Shown: positions 53,100 to 61,656 of the stretch, one piece after another | How the letters are laid out: each line of letters starts with the position of its first letter | Numbering within the stretch: position 1 is the first letter of the stretch | Origin: Epibacterium sp. Ofav1-8 | GTDB taxonomy: Bacteria; Pseudomonadota; Alphaproteobacteria; Rhodobacterales; Rhodobacteraceae | Direction of reading: 5' to 3' | NCBI RefSeq assembly: GCF_022348185.1 | Contig: NZ_JAKRFD010000001.1 | Location: 248,001-312,000 of the forward strand | DNA length: 64,000 nucleotides | The notes under the pieces: model-generated | What the model saw: the letters and a program-made list of their open reading frames with translations, nothing else | Databases searched by the model: none | What the model was told of the DNA's origin: nothing | Position numbers and translations under genes: made by a program

Positions 53100-53177
53100 C
53101 TGCACTGCGACTTTTGCGACCGCAGAAGATGCGCGGTTGCAGTTGTGCCGAGAGGCGGGCGCAGTAAGAGTGCGGGT

Positions 53178-54608
53178 ATGACGCAGACTGTTGAACTTCC
53201 TCTTTGGGCTTTTGTGCTGATCCTGCTGTTTGCGGCGGTGACATTTGCGTCGCATTTCCTGTTTCCCTCGGTACGCTGGTTCTTTCGCCGTCGGCTGGAG
53301 CGGGCGGTGGCGCGGCTCAACCAGCGGCTGGAGCGTCCGATCGAACCGTTCAAGCTGGCGCGGCGCTACGACATGATCCAGCGGCTGATCTATGACCCGC
53401 AGGTGGCGCAGGCGGTCTCGGACCATGCGGCGGCAAAGGGCATCCCGGAAAACGTCGCCTTTGAGGAGGCGCGGCGCTATGCGCGCGAGATCGTGCCGTC
53501 GTTTTCGGCGTTCACCTATTTCAGCTTTGCGATCCGGGCGGCGCGGCTGCTGTCAAATGCGATCTACCGGGTGCGGTTGGGCAGTTACGACGAGGGGCTT
53601 TTGAAGGCCATCGACCGTGACGCCACTGTGGTTTTTGTGATGAACCACCGCTCCAACATGGATTACGTGCTGGTGACCTATCTGGTCGCCAAACGCTCGG
53701 CCCTGTCCTACGCGGTGGGTGAATGGGCGCGGGTCTGGCCGCTGAGCCGGCTGATCCGGGCGATGGGGGCCTATTTCATTCGACGCAAATCACAAAACGC
53801 GCTCTATCGGGCGGTGCTGGCGGCTTATGTGCGGCTGGCCACGCGGGCAGGGGTGACGCAGGCGATGTTTCCCGAAGGGGGCCTCAGCCTGACGGGGGCG
53901 ATGGCCCCGCCCAAGCATGGCTTGCTCAAATACATCGTGGACGGCAGCGCCGAGGTGGGCAAGGACGTGGTCTTTGTGCCGGTGGCGCTGAATTATGATC
54001 GGGTGCTGGAAGACAAGATCCTGATCCGGGCGGCGCAGACCGGCGACCGGCGGTTCCGGGCGCGGATCGGCGCGGTGATGCTGCGCTTGCTGCGGCAATT
54101 CTGGCTCTGGCTGACCGGGCGGTATCAGCATGCAGGGCAGGCGGCGGTGAGCTTTGGCCGCCCGCTCAGCGTTAGCGAGCTGCCGCAGACCTCTCGTGAA
54201 GATCGTGCGCGGATGCTGTCGACCGAGCTGATGCGCCGGATCGGGGAGGTGGTGCCGGTGCTGCCGGTGCCGATGGTCAGCTATCTCTTGTTGCAACGTG
54301 GCGCGATGAGTGAGGCGGCATTGCTGCAGGCGTTGCGCGACACCGTGGCGCGCATGCCGTTGGCCAGCATCCATTTGCCAGAACACGCCCATGATGTGGC
54401 GATCCAGAGCGCGGTGCTGCAGATGCGCAGACGCGGGCTGATCCGCACATCTGGCGGGCTGGTCACCCCGGAGCGGGCCCAGATCGACATGCTGCGCTAC
54501 TATGCCAATTCCATTGCCCATCTGGTGCCCGCTGCCCTGGAGCCGCCTCCCGAAACGGAGGCTGTTTCTGCAGGTGCAAAAGGAAATTCCGCATCCGCTG
54601 GGTCATAA
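53178..54608 (+). CDS. Glycerol-3-phosphate 1-O-acyltransferase-like protein
   Basis: A 476-residue PlsB/PlsC-superfamily acyltransferase. It has an N-terminal membrane helix (LPLWAFVLILLFAAVTFASHFLF), the HX4D motif VMNHRSNMDYVL near residue 155, the region MFPEGGLSLTG near 240, and a helical C-terminal part. It likely starts phospholipid synthesis by acylating glycerol-3-phosphate, being shorter than E. coli PlsB. The ATG at 53178 follows a weak GGG site. It lies directly upstream of ccr (126 bases), an arrangement I recall from other Rhodobacteraceae, and is divergent from ecm. Confidence 0.8.
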   Translation: MTQTVELPLWAFVLILLFAAVTFASHFLFPSVRWFFRRRLERAVARLNQRLERPIEPFKLARRYDMIQRLIYDPQVAQAVSDHAAAKGIPENVAFEEARRYAREIVPSFSAFTYFSFAIRAARLLSNAIYRVRLGSYDEGLLKAIDRDATVVFVMNHRSNMDYVLVTYLVAKRSALSYAVGEWARVWPLSRLIRAMGAYFIRRKSQNALYRAVLAAYVRLATRAGVTQAMFPEGGLSLTGAMAPPKHGLLKYIVDGSAEVGKDVVFVPVALNYDRVLEDKILIRAAQTGDRRFRARIGAVMLRLLRQFWLWLTGRYQHAGQAAVSFGRPLSVSELPQTSREDRARMLSTELMRRIGEVVPVLPVPMVSYLLLQRGAMSEAALLQALRDTVARMPLASIHLPEHAHDVAIQSAVLQMRRRGLIRTSGGLVTPERAQIDMLRYYANSIAHLVPAALEPPPETEAVSAGAKGNSASAGS

Positions 54609-54680
54609 AATTACAAACAAGCAATGACAGGGGTTGCTTTATTACCTGTCCGTTCGTACTCCTTGGGGGAGACGGCGCGA

Positions 54681-54695
54681 TTCTGCGTTGCAGAA
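54681..54695. promoter_or_regulatory. TTCTGC-GTT-GCAGAA dyad upstream of ccr (PhaR-like)
   Basis: A perfect 6-bp dyad with centre GTT, 39 bases before the ccr start. Its core CTGC-N3-GCAG equals the motif reported for PhaR of Paracoccus. Weaker GGCGC / GCGCC arms (54674-54678, 54701-54705) flank it, so an RNA hairpin near the leader is also possible. Confidence 0.45.
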
Positions 54696-54734
54696 CCACT
54701 GCGCCGAGAGAGATCGAGACCAAGGGAGGCCGGC

Positions 54735-56015
54735 ATGGCTCTGGACACGCAGGACGGCATGATGACCTACGACGCACCGCAAAAAGACCTCTATGAAATG
54801 GGGGAAATCCCCCCGATGGGCTATGTGCCCAAGAAGATGTACGCCTGGGCGATCCGCAAGGAACGCCATGGCGAGCCGGATACTGCGATGCAGCAGGAAG
54901 TGGTCGATGTGCCCACCCTCGACAGCAACGAAGTGCTGGTTCTGGTGATGGCGGCGGGCGTGAACTACAACGGCGTCTGGGCGGCGCTGGGCCAGCCGAT
55001 CAGCCCCTTTGACGGTCACAAGGCCCCCTATCATATCGCCGGTTCCGATGCCTCGGGCATTGTCTGGGCCGTGGGGGACAAGGTGAAGCGCTGGAAGGTC
55101 GGCGACGAGGTGGTGATCCACTGCAATCAGGACGACGGCGATGACGAGGAGTGCAACGGCGGCGATCCGATGTATTCCACCAGCCAGCGGATCTGGGGCT
55201 ATGAAACCCCCGATGGCTCCTTTGCCCAGTTCACCAATGTGCAGGCCCAGCAGTTGATGCCGCGGCCCAAGCATCTGACCTGGGAGGAAAGCGCCTGCTA
55301 CACGCTGACGCTGGCCACCGCCTATCGGATGTTGTTCGGCCATGAGCCGCACGACCTGAAGCCGGGCCAGAACGTGCTGGTCTGGGGCGCCTCGGGCGGG
55401 CTGGGGTCCTATGCGATCCAGCTCATCAATACCGCCGGGGCCAATGCGATCGGCGTGATCTCGGACGAGAGCAAGCGCGAGTTCGTCATGAGCCTGGGCG
55501 CAAAAGGCGTGCTCAACCGCAAGGATTTCAACTGCTGGGGACAGCTGCCCACCGTCAATACGCCGGAATATGCGGAGTGGTTCGGCGAGGCCCGCAAGTT
55601 CGGCAAGGCGATCTGGGAGATCACCGGCAAGGGCAATAATGTCGACATGGTGTTCGAACACCCCGGCCAGGCGACCTTTCCGGTGTCGACCTTCGTGGTG
55701 AAGAAGGGCGGTATGGTGGTGATCTGCGCGGGCACCTCCGGCTTCAACTGCACCTTCGACGTGCGCTACATGTGGATGCACCAGAAACGCTTGCAAGGCA
55801 GCCATTTTGCGCATCTCAAGCAGGCGTCGGCGGCGAACAAGCTGATGATCGAGCGCCGTCTGGACCCCTGCATGTCCGAGGTCTTTACCTGGGCGGATCT
55901 GCCGGCGGCGCATATGAAAATGCTGCGCAACGAGCACAAGCCCGGCAATATGTCGGTGCTGGTGCAGGCGCCGAGGACCGGGCTGCGCACCCTCGAAGAG
56001 GTTCTGCACGGCTAA
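54735..56015 (+). CDS. ccr: Crotonyl-CoA carboxylase/reductase
   Basis: Ccr reductively carboxylates crotonyl-CoA to (2S)-ethylmalonyl-CoA with NADPH and CO2, the key step of the ethylmalonyl-CoA pathway. The 426-residue zinc-free MDR enzyme has the NADPH motif VWGASGGLGSYAIQ near 220, the CO2/active-site region FEHPGQATFPVS, and the family-typical insertion GDDEECNGGDPMYS. AAGGGAGG before the ATG at 54735 fixes the start. It is followed by a good terminator. Confidence 0.96.
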   Translation: MALDTQDGMMTYDAPQKDLYEMGEIPPMGYVPKKMYAWAIRKERHGEPDTAMQQEVVDVPTLDSNEVLVLVMAAGVNYNGVWAALGQPISPFDGHKAPYHIAGSDASGIVWAVGDKVKRWKVGDEVVIHCNQDDGDDEECNGGDPMYSTSQRIWGYETPDGSFAQFTNVQAQQLMPRPKHLTWEESACYTLTLATAYRMLFGHEPHDLKPGQNVLVWGASGGLGSYAIQLINTAGANAIGVISDESKREFVMSLGAKGVLNRKDFNCWGQLPTVNTPEYAEWFGEARKFGKAIWEITGKGNNVDMVFEHPGQATFPVSTFVVKKGGMVVICAGTSGFNCTFDVRYMWMHQKRLQGSHFAHLKQASAANKLMIERRLDPCMSEVFTWADLPAAHMKMLRNEHKPGNMSVLVQAPRTGLRTLEEVLHG

Positions 56016-56064
56016 GCACCTCGCCCGTCCCGGAGCACGGGGCCGGAGACTGCAGCAAAACGTG

Positions 56065-56089
56065 ACCCGGTCGCCACGCGCGGCCGGGT
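56065..56089 (+). terminator. Intrinsic terminator of ccr
   Basis: ACCCGGTCGC / GCGGCCGGGT arms (one T-G wobble) with loop CACGC, followed by TTTATCATTTT, 50 bases after the ccr stop. Confidence 0.78.
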
Positions 56090-56407
56090 TTTATCATTTT
56101 GATAGGTTTTCGTCGTCGAACTAGAGAGGATTGTTCTGATACAACTGACGGACGAGGATAGGGATCAGTGAGATTTCTCACGGGCCGGAGTGGGCCGGGC
56201 CGGAGGGTGCACTATCATTACGCCAAGTTTGAACTGTGCGCAGATCCCGTGTTCGGCAGGACTGTGTTCTGAAGGACATGGCGCGCACGTGGAGCGGCGC
56301 AGACCGGCGTCCAATGCCCGGCGCCGCGGGGCACGCCGTGCCACGCGTCGGGTTCCGGATTGGACGGCTGCGGCGGTGCAATGCGTCGGGAGTAGGTACG
56401 AAAGAGA
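56090..56407 (+). other. Upstream region of the LuxR gene with a palindrome
   Basis: 318 bases. GTGAGA-TT-TCTCAC, a perfect 14-base palindrome, lies at 56168-56181, about 227 bases before the LuxR gene. Otherwise GC-rich sequence with no gene. It is unlike the classical 20-bp lux box in spacing, so its binder is uncertain. Confidence 0.45.
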
Positions 56408-57127
56408 ATGGTGAGACGTCAGACCCTGAACACAACTCTCGAATTGATCGAGAGCGCAGCCAACCTCGAAGAGATCGGCGAGGTGATGGATCGGTTCCGC
56501 TCTCAGATCGACGTGGATCATGTCTTTTATCGCTGGGTGGACCGCTGTGGCAGCATCTATGGCTGTTCCACCCTGCCGACCGCCTGGCAGGACCGCTATT
56601 CCGCGATGGCATACCACCGGATCGATCCGGTGGCGGTGGGCTGCTATACTGCGGTTCATCCCGTCGATTGGCGGGATCTGGATTGGTCGTCGCGACTGGC
56701 GGCGGCCTATCGCAAGGATTCCCTTGCCTTTGGGATGGGCAGCCAGGGCTATAGCGTGCCGGTGCGCGGACCGGCGGGGCAATATGCCATTTTCAGTGTC
56801 AGCAAGACCTGCGATGGCGATGTCTGGGACAAGTTCACCCGCAAACATGGCCGTGATCTGATCCTGGTGGCGCATTACGTGAACCGGCGGGCGCTGGATT
56901 TCGAAATGGCCTATTATCCGCTGCCCGAACAGCCCCTGTCGCTGCGCGAGATCGAGGCGCTGAGCCTGCTGGCCGAGGGGCGCAGCCGGGCGCGTGTGGC
57001 GGAGGCGCTGGAGATCTCGGAACATACGCTGCGGGTCTATATCGAAGGGGCGCGCGGTAAGTTGCAGGCCCAGAACACCACGCATGCGGTGGCCCGGGCG
57101 ATCACCATGGGGCTGATCGCGGTGTGA
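56408..57127 (+). CDS. LuxR family transcriptional regulator (solo)
   Basis: A 239-residue regulator with an N-terminal autoinducer-binding domain (about 20-165) and a C-terminal LuxR helix-turn-helix (LSLREIEALSLLAEGRSRARVAEALEISEHTLRVYIEGARGKL). The ligand-pocket pattern MAYHRIDPVAV (Tyr, Asp, Pro of acyl-homoserine-lactone receptors) is present, followed by a tryptophan-rich DWRDLDW. No luxI-type synthase gene lies in the window, so it is a solo. It may read an external or plasmid-made signal. The upstream palindrome GTGAGA-TT-TCTCAC may be its target. Confidence 0.87.
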   Translation: MVRRQTLNTTLELIESAANLEEIGEVMDRFRSQIDVDHVFYRWVDRCGSIYGCSTLPTAWQDRYSAMAYHRIDPVAVGCYTAVHPVDWRDLDWSSRLAAAYRKDSLAFGMGSQGYSVPVRGPAGQYAIFSVSKTCDGDVWDKFTRKHGRDLILVAHYVNRRALDFEMAYYPLPEQPLSLREIEALSLLAEGRSRARVAEALEISEHTLRVYIEGARGKLQAQNTTHAVARAITMGLIAV

Positions 57128-57215
57128 TCCTGCCGGGGGCAGCGGGGTGGAACTTCTGACGTTGCGATGCGCCTTCCCACTGGTGCCCTCTGGCCTGCGG
57201 CTGTAGGGTCGCGCC

Positions 57216-58769
57216 ATGACACAGGCCCCGACGCCAGCGCCCGAGCTGCGCTTCTCCGATGACCAGGCGCAAGCCTTTGATGCCCTGACCGAACAGCTGC
57301 GCAAGGCGGGTGTCGATCTGGGCGAGGATCTGTTGCATCCACCGCGCGGCGAAACCGGCGTGGCAGCGGTGATCGGCAAGGCCGGATCGGGTAAGACGCT
57401 GCTTCTGGCCGAGTTCTACAAGGCCCTTGCCGCAGCCGGGGTCGAGGTGGTCTCGGGCGATTACGAGAGCCGCAAGAAAGCCGACAAACGCACCCTGGCC
57501 ATTCTGGCGCCCACCAACAAGGCGGCAAGCGTGCTGCGCCTGCGCGGTGTGCCCGCGACCACCATCCACCGCATTCTATATACCCCGGTTTATGATCCCG
57601 AATATGAGCGCATTGCCGAGTGGCTGGCGGGCGAGGGGGAGCGACCCGAAATTGAGGGGCTGAGCGAGGAGGCGCTGGCGCGCGCCGAAGCCTTTTATGC
57701 CACCAACAAATCCATGCCGGGTGCATTGGCGGCGGCAGGGCTGCGGGGTTCGGATTTCATCACCGGCTGGAAACGGCGCGAAGAGCCGCTGGACATCGGC
57801 TTTGTCGACGAGGCCTCGATGCTGGACAATCGCCAGTTCGAGGATCTGAAGGAGATTTTCCCGACGCTGGTGCTGTTTGGCGATCCCGCGCAGCTGGCAC
57901 CGGTGAACCAGTCGGGGTCAATGGTGTTTGAGGACCTGCCCGAAGAGCGCAAGCTGATCCTCAACCGCATTCACCGCCAAGAGGCCGACAACCCGATCCT
58001 CGATCTGGCCCATGCGCTGGCGGACCCGCAACTGGGGTTTGAAGATTTCGAACGTATGGTGGAGGACAAGGCCCGTCAGGACGAACGTGTGGTCTGGGGG
58101 CAGCGGGTCGAGGTCGATCTGATGGCACGCTCTCCGGTGCTGGTCTGGCGCAACAACACGCGCATCCGGCTGATCAACGCATTTCGCGCGGTACATGGCG
58201 CGCCCGAAGATCAGCTCCTTGAGGGTGAACCGCTGATCTGTGACGGGCTGGAGCTGCCGTTGAAGCACCGCAAGAAAAGATTGGATCTGGAGGCGCGTGG
58301 CCTGATCAAGGGCGCGCAGGTGATCTACCTCGGCCCCGGCCGCAAGCCCGGATTTTCGCGCCTGCATGTGATGGGGGCAGAAGACCCGCAGGTCTCTGCC
58401 GCCTCCATCGTGAAGATCGAAAAACCCGAGGAAGAAGAACCGTTTATTCCCTTTGCCGCGCGCATGGGGGCCACGTTCTTGCATGGCGCGGCGGTCACGA
58501 TCCACAAGGCGCAGGGCTCGCAATGGGATACGGCACAGGTCTTTGCCCCCGATATTTACGCAGCCGCCCGGATGGGGCGGGTGGAGGCGGGCCAGCCCCT
58601 CTGGAAGCGGCTGGCCTATGTGGCCATCACCCGCGCGCAGGAGCGGCTGATCTGGGTGGTGCGCAATCGGTTGGCGAAGCCCACAGGCCCGCTGCCGGTC
58701 GATGACTTGCGGCAGGTGGCGGCCCCGACATTGACGCTTGAGGCACAGGGTGAGGAGGCCCCGGTATGA
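57216..58769 (+). CDS. SF1 DNA helicase (RecD/UvrD-like)
   Basis: A 517-residue ATP-dependent helicase of superfamily 1. In order: Walker A GKAGSGKT near residue 54, LAPTNKAASVLR (motif Ia), Walker B FVDEASML, GDPAQLAPV (motif III), NRIHRQ, and the C-terminal TIHKAQGSQW and YVAITRAQERL motifs. There is no nuclease domain. It resembles the small RecD2/Pif1-like AAA_30 proteins of Rhodobacteraceae; a role in repair or recombination is likely. It overlaps the downstream SDR gene by 4 bases, giving a tight pair of unrelated function. Confidence 0.87.
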   Translation: MTQAPTPAPELRFSDDQAQAFDALTEQLRKAGVDLGEDLLHPPRGETGVAAVIGKAGSGKTLLLAEFYKALAAAGVEVVSGDYESRKKADKRTLAILAPTNKAASVLRLRGVPATTIHRILYTPVYDPEYERIAEWLAGEGERPEIEGLSEEALARAEAFYATNKSMPGALAAAGLRGSDFITGWKRREEPLDIGFVDEASMLDNRQFEDLKEIFPTLVLFGDPAQLAPVNQSGSMVFEDLPEERKLILNRIHRQEADNPILDLAHALADPQLGFEDFERMVEDKARQDERVVWGQRVEVDLMARSPVLVWRNNTRIRLINAFRAVHGAPEDQLLEGEPLICDGLELPLKHRKKRLDLEARGLIKGAQVIYLGPGRKPGFSRLHVMGAEDPQVSAASIVKIEKPEEEEPFIPFAARMGATFLHGAAVTIHKAQGSQWDTAQVFAPDIYAAARMGRVEAGQPLWKRLAYVAITRAQERLIWVVRNRLAKPTGPLPVDDLRQVAAPTLTLEAQGEEAPV

Positions 58770-59503
58770 CACACTCCATTCTGGTGACAGGCGCCAGTTC
58801 CGGGATCGGCCGCGCGGTGGCGGAGCTGTTCCTCGGGCGCGGCTGGACGGTTGGTCTGCTGGCACGGCGGGCGGAGAAACTGGTGGAGATCGCCGCGGGT
58901 CAGCGCCGTGCCGTGGTGCTGCCTGCGGATGTGACCGACCCTGCGGCAGTGGACGCTGCGTTTGATCACTTCTGCACCGAGGCCGGGCGGATCGATGTGC
59001 TGTTCAACAACGCTGGCATTTTTACCCCGCCGGGTACCATTGACGAGATCGCGCTGGAGGATTGGTTTGCGGCAGTGAACGTCAACCTCAATGGCATGTT
59101 CTTGTGCGCGCGGGCGGGGTTTGCCCGGATGCGCCACCAGAACCCACGGGGCGGGCGGATCATCAACAATGGCTCCATCGCCGCACATGTGCCGCGCCCG
59201 AATAGTGTGCCCTATGCGGCGACCAAGGCGGCGATCACCGGGTTGACCAAATCGCTGTCGCTGGATGGGCGTGCCTATGACATCGCCTGTGGGCAGATCG
59301 ACATTGGCAATGCCCGCACGCCAATGGTGGCGGATCTGGCGCAGCGACAGGCCGAGGCACAGCCGGACGCGCCGCCGATGGACACCTTTGATGTGGCGGA
59401 TGCGGCGCGCTCGGTTCTGCATATGGCGGAGCTGCCGCTGGAGGCCAATGTTCAGTTCATGACCGTGATGGCAACAAAAATGCCCTACATCGGCCGCGGC
59501 TGA
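58766..59503 (+). CDS. Short-chain dehydrogenase/reductase
   Basis: A 245-residue classical SDR: NAD(P) motif VTGASSGIGRA near residue 7, NNAG at about 86, Ser in NGSIAAH and the YAATK active site. ARRAEKL after the second strand favours NADP. It is not PhaB or FabG by sequence context, and the substrate is unknown. It is coupled to the helicase gene through a 4-base overlap. In other roseobacters such pairs occur too, so the link may be only operon economy. Confidence 0.86.
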   Translation: MTHSILVTGASSGIGRAVAELFLGRGWTVGLLARRAEKLVEIAAGQRRAVVLPADVTDPAAVDAAFDHFCTEAGRIDVLFNNAGIFTPPGTIDEIALEDWFAAVNVNLNGMFLCARAGFARMRHQNPRGGRIINNGSIAAHVPRPNSVPYAATKAAITGLTKSLSLDGRAYDIACGQIDIGNARTPMVADLAQRQAEAQPDAPPMDTFDVADAARSVLHMAELPLEANVQFMTVMATKMPYIGRG

Positions 59504-59639
59504 GAGGCGCCGGCTGAGAGACACCGAAGGGGGCGAACCCGGGATGGGGGCGCTCCCGCCCATTTGCCCCGCGCCGTGCGGCACGTGGCCTCTGGTTGGG
59601 CCGGGCGCCGCGCTGACGCGCGGCGCGGGCGCGCCAGGT

Positions 59640-60422
59640 TCAGCGGTCGCGCAACATCTGGAACAGGGCGGCGGCGCCCCAGCCGGACAGCATGGCGATG
59701 ACCAGCGCCAGCACGCCATAGATCGCGGGCTGTTCGCGCGAGAGGTTGAACAGGAAGCGTTCCAGCCCGACCTTGTTCACCTCGATCACTGTTTCGTAGC
59801 GAGAGATCACCCGCCCGGCCCGGGTCAGGAAGATGCGCGTCTCATACTCGCCCTCGATGAGATCGGCGGGCATGCGCAGGGCGGTGCGGAACAGGGTCTG
59901 CTCATCCAGTGCGACGGCCTCTTCCTGAAGCGTGTAGAAGCCGCGGTCCTCGCGGATGCGCATCAGCGCCTCGGTAAAGGCCTGGGCCCCTTCGACCGTC
60001 GCCCCGACCGAGCGGATCGCCCGCTGGATCGACACCTTGTGGCGCAGGTCTTCGGTGTCGCTCAGCGCGTCGGAGAAGGGGGCGGAGGTGGCCACCGCGT
60101 AGAAGCTGGGCGCGGAATCCACCGCGACGCTGTCGGTGTTGACCCAGATGCCGAACTCGCGCTCCTTGCGGCGCACCATCACCGGCTCGCTGGGGCCGGA
60201 AACGGTGACGACCACTTCGAGCGGTGCGTCGGTCGCGATCGGGGCCTCGCGTTTGACGGCGCCGAAGATCAGGATCTCCGACCCGTCAAAGGTCGCGGTG
60301 ATGGCGACCCGGTCCTGGCTGAGACCCAGCACGACTTCTTCGGCCTGTGCCGGTGGCGTGATGAGGAGCGCGGGCAGCAGCGGGGCGGTGGCCAGCAGCA
60401 GGAGGGTCAGAAGCGCGCGCAT
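59640..60422 (-). CDS. TIGR02186 family protein (DUF, TauE-associated)
   Basis: A 260-residue exported membrane-anchored protein. It has a signal peptide (MRALLTLLLLATAPLLPALLITPPAQA), a beta-rich periplasmic domain with SQDRVAITATFDGSEILIFGAV, and a C-terminal transmembrane helix (GVLALVIAMLSGWGAAALF). TIGR02186 proteins occur beside TauE/TSUP transporters; their role is unknown, perhaps helping anion export. The frame runs far upstream only as a shadow of the TSUP gene. It overlaps that gene's stop (TGATG), so translation is coupled. Confidence 0.85.
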   Translation of the reverse strand: MRALLTLLLLATAPLLPALLITPPAQAEEVVLGLSQDRVAITATFDGSEILIFGAVKREAPIATDAPLEVVVTVSGPSEPVMVRRKEREFGIWVNTDSVAVDSAPSFYAVATSAPFSDALSDTEDLRHKVSIQRAIRSVGATVEGAQAFTEALMRIREDRGFYTLQEEAVALDEQTLFRTALRMPADLIEGEYETRIFLTRAGRVISRYETVIEVNKVGLERFLFNLSREQPAIYGVLALVIAMLSGWGAAALFQMLRDR

Positions 60423-61339
60423 CACCGGGCCTCCCGCAGCGGGTTCAGGGAGTAAAGCTCGCTTGGTTCCAGCAGCAGATCGAGCCCCAGCTTGGCACAG
60501 ACCAGAAGCACCAGAAGCGCCAGCAGGATGCGCAGTTGCTCTGCCTTCAGGAGCGTGCCGATGCGGGTGCCGAACTGGGCGCCGACAACCCCGCCGACCA
60601 GCAGCAGCACCGCCAGCACGATGTCCACCGTCTGGTTGGTGATCGCATGCATCATGGTGGTGGCGGCGGTGACCAGAATGATCTGGAACAGCGAGGTGCC
60701 GACCACGACCTTGGTGGGCATGCCCAGGAGGTAGATCATTGCGGGCACCATGATAAAGCCGCCGCCAACCCCCATGATCGCGGTCAGCATGCCGACAAAG
60801 ACCCCGACCGCCACCGGCGGCAGCACCGAGATATAGAGGCCCGAGGTGCGAAACCGCATCTTGAACGGCAGCGCGTGGACCCAGCCGCGCTGTTTGCGCT
60901 TGGGGGGGGCGCCGCGTTTGGATTTGCGCAGGGCGTTCAGGCTCTCGATGAACATGAGGCCGCCGACGATGCCGAGGAAGACCACGTAGCACAGGGTGAC
61001 GAAGAGATCGACCTGACCCAGCGATTTCAGATAGTTGAAGATCGCCACGCCCAGCGTCGCCCCGATCAGCCCGCCGCCCTGCAACACCGCGCCCATCTTC
61101 AGGTCCACCGTGCGTCGCCGCAGATGTGCCAGCACACCGGAGACGGAGGAGGCCACGATCTGATTGGCGCCGGTCGCCACCGCCACCGCAGGCGGGATGC
61201 CGATAAAGAACAGCAGCGGCGTCAGCAGGAAGCCGCCGCCGACGCCGAACATGCCGGAGAGCACGCCAACCAGACCGCCGAGTCCCAGGACAAGGAACGC
61301 GTTGACGGCAACTTCGGCGATGGGGAGGTAGATATTCAT
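60422..61339 (-). CDS. TSUP family transporter (sulfite exporter TauE/SafE-like)
   Basis: A 305-residue integral membrane protein with about eight helices and the TSUP/TauE double repeat: GGLVGVLSGMFGVGGGFLLTPLL at the start of repeat 1 and FVGMLTAIMGVGGGFIMVPAM for repeat 2. Members move sulfite, sulfoacetate or sulfonate-derived anions, which fits the marine sulfonate metabolism of this group, but the substrate here is an inference. It is the first gene of the pair with TIGR02186. Confidence 0.87.
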   Translation of the reverse strand: MNIYLPIAEVAVNAFLVLGLGGLVGVLSGMFGVGGGFLLTPLLFFIGIPPAVAVATGANQIVASSVSGVLAHLRRRTVDLKMGAVLQGGGLIGATLGVAIFNYLKSLGQVDLFVTLCYVVFLGIVGGLMFIESLNALRKSKRGAPPKRKQRGWVHALPFKMRFRTSGLYISVLPPVAVGVFVGMLTAIMGVGGGFIMVPAMIYLLGMPTKVVVGTSLFQIILVTAATTMMHAITNQTVDIVLAVLLLVGGVVGAQFGTRIGTLLKAEQLRILLALLVLLVCAKLGLDLLLEPSELYSLNPLREAR

Positions 61340-61593
61340 ATCCCTGACTAGTCTTTTATTGGCTGGTGAATCAATAAAAATGCTGCCGCGCAGCGTGACC
61401 CGGCTGAGGTTTTATAAAGCTTAGATCAGCCACTCCGGGAAAGCGACCGTGATGGGCAGAAAAACGCCCCGCGTGCGGCAAGTGAGGCGGAGGCGCTACA
61501 GACGCACTGCAGGGGGCGGGCGGCGCGCGGCGCTCGAATCGCCCCGGCGCACAGCGTCGAGGCGCACAGGGCCGGCGCGGTTGAACGCAAAAC

Positions 61594-61618
61594 CCCCGCC
61601 CTGCGGGAGGGCGGGGGC
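61594..61618 (-). terminator. Terminator of the ABC permease genes (repeat copy 3)
   Basis: On the minus strand CCCCCGCCCT, loop CCCGC and AGGGCGGGGG are followed by TTTT. It lies 38 bases after the permease stop. The flanking GGAGGGCGGGGGCTG and CGGCCTGTCGG resemble repeat copy 2 at 45 kb, so this terminator may derive from the same dispersed element. Confidence 0.75.
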
Positions 61619-61656
61619 TGATCGGCCTGTCGGTCGGAGCACGACGGTCCGGGGAC

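Noticed and set aside
59640-60992. Fusion-like 450-codon frame joining a TSUP-region extension to TIGR02186
   Set aside because: The first 190 codons are an out-of-frame reading of the TSUP gene. The true start at 60422 gives a normal signal peptide and family length.
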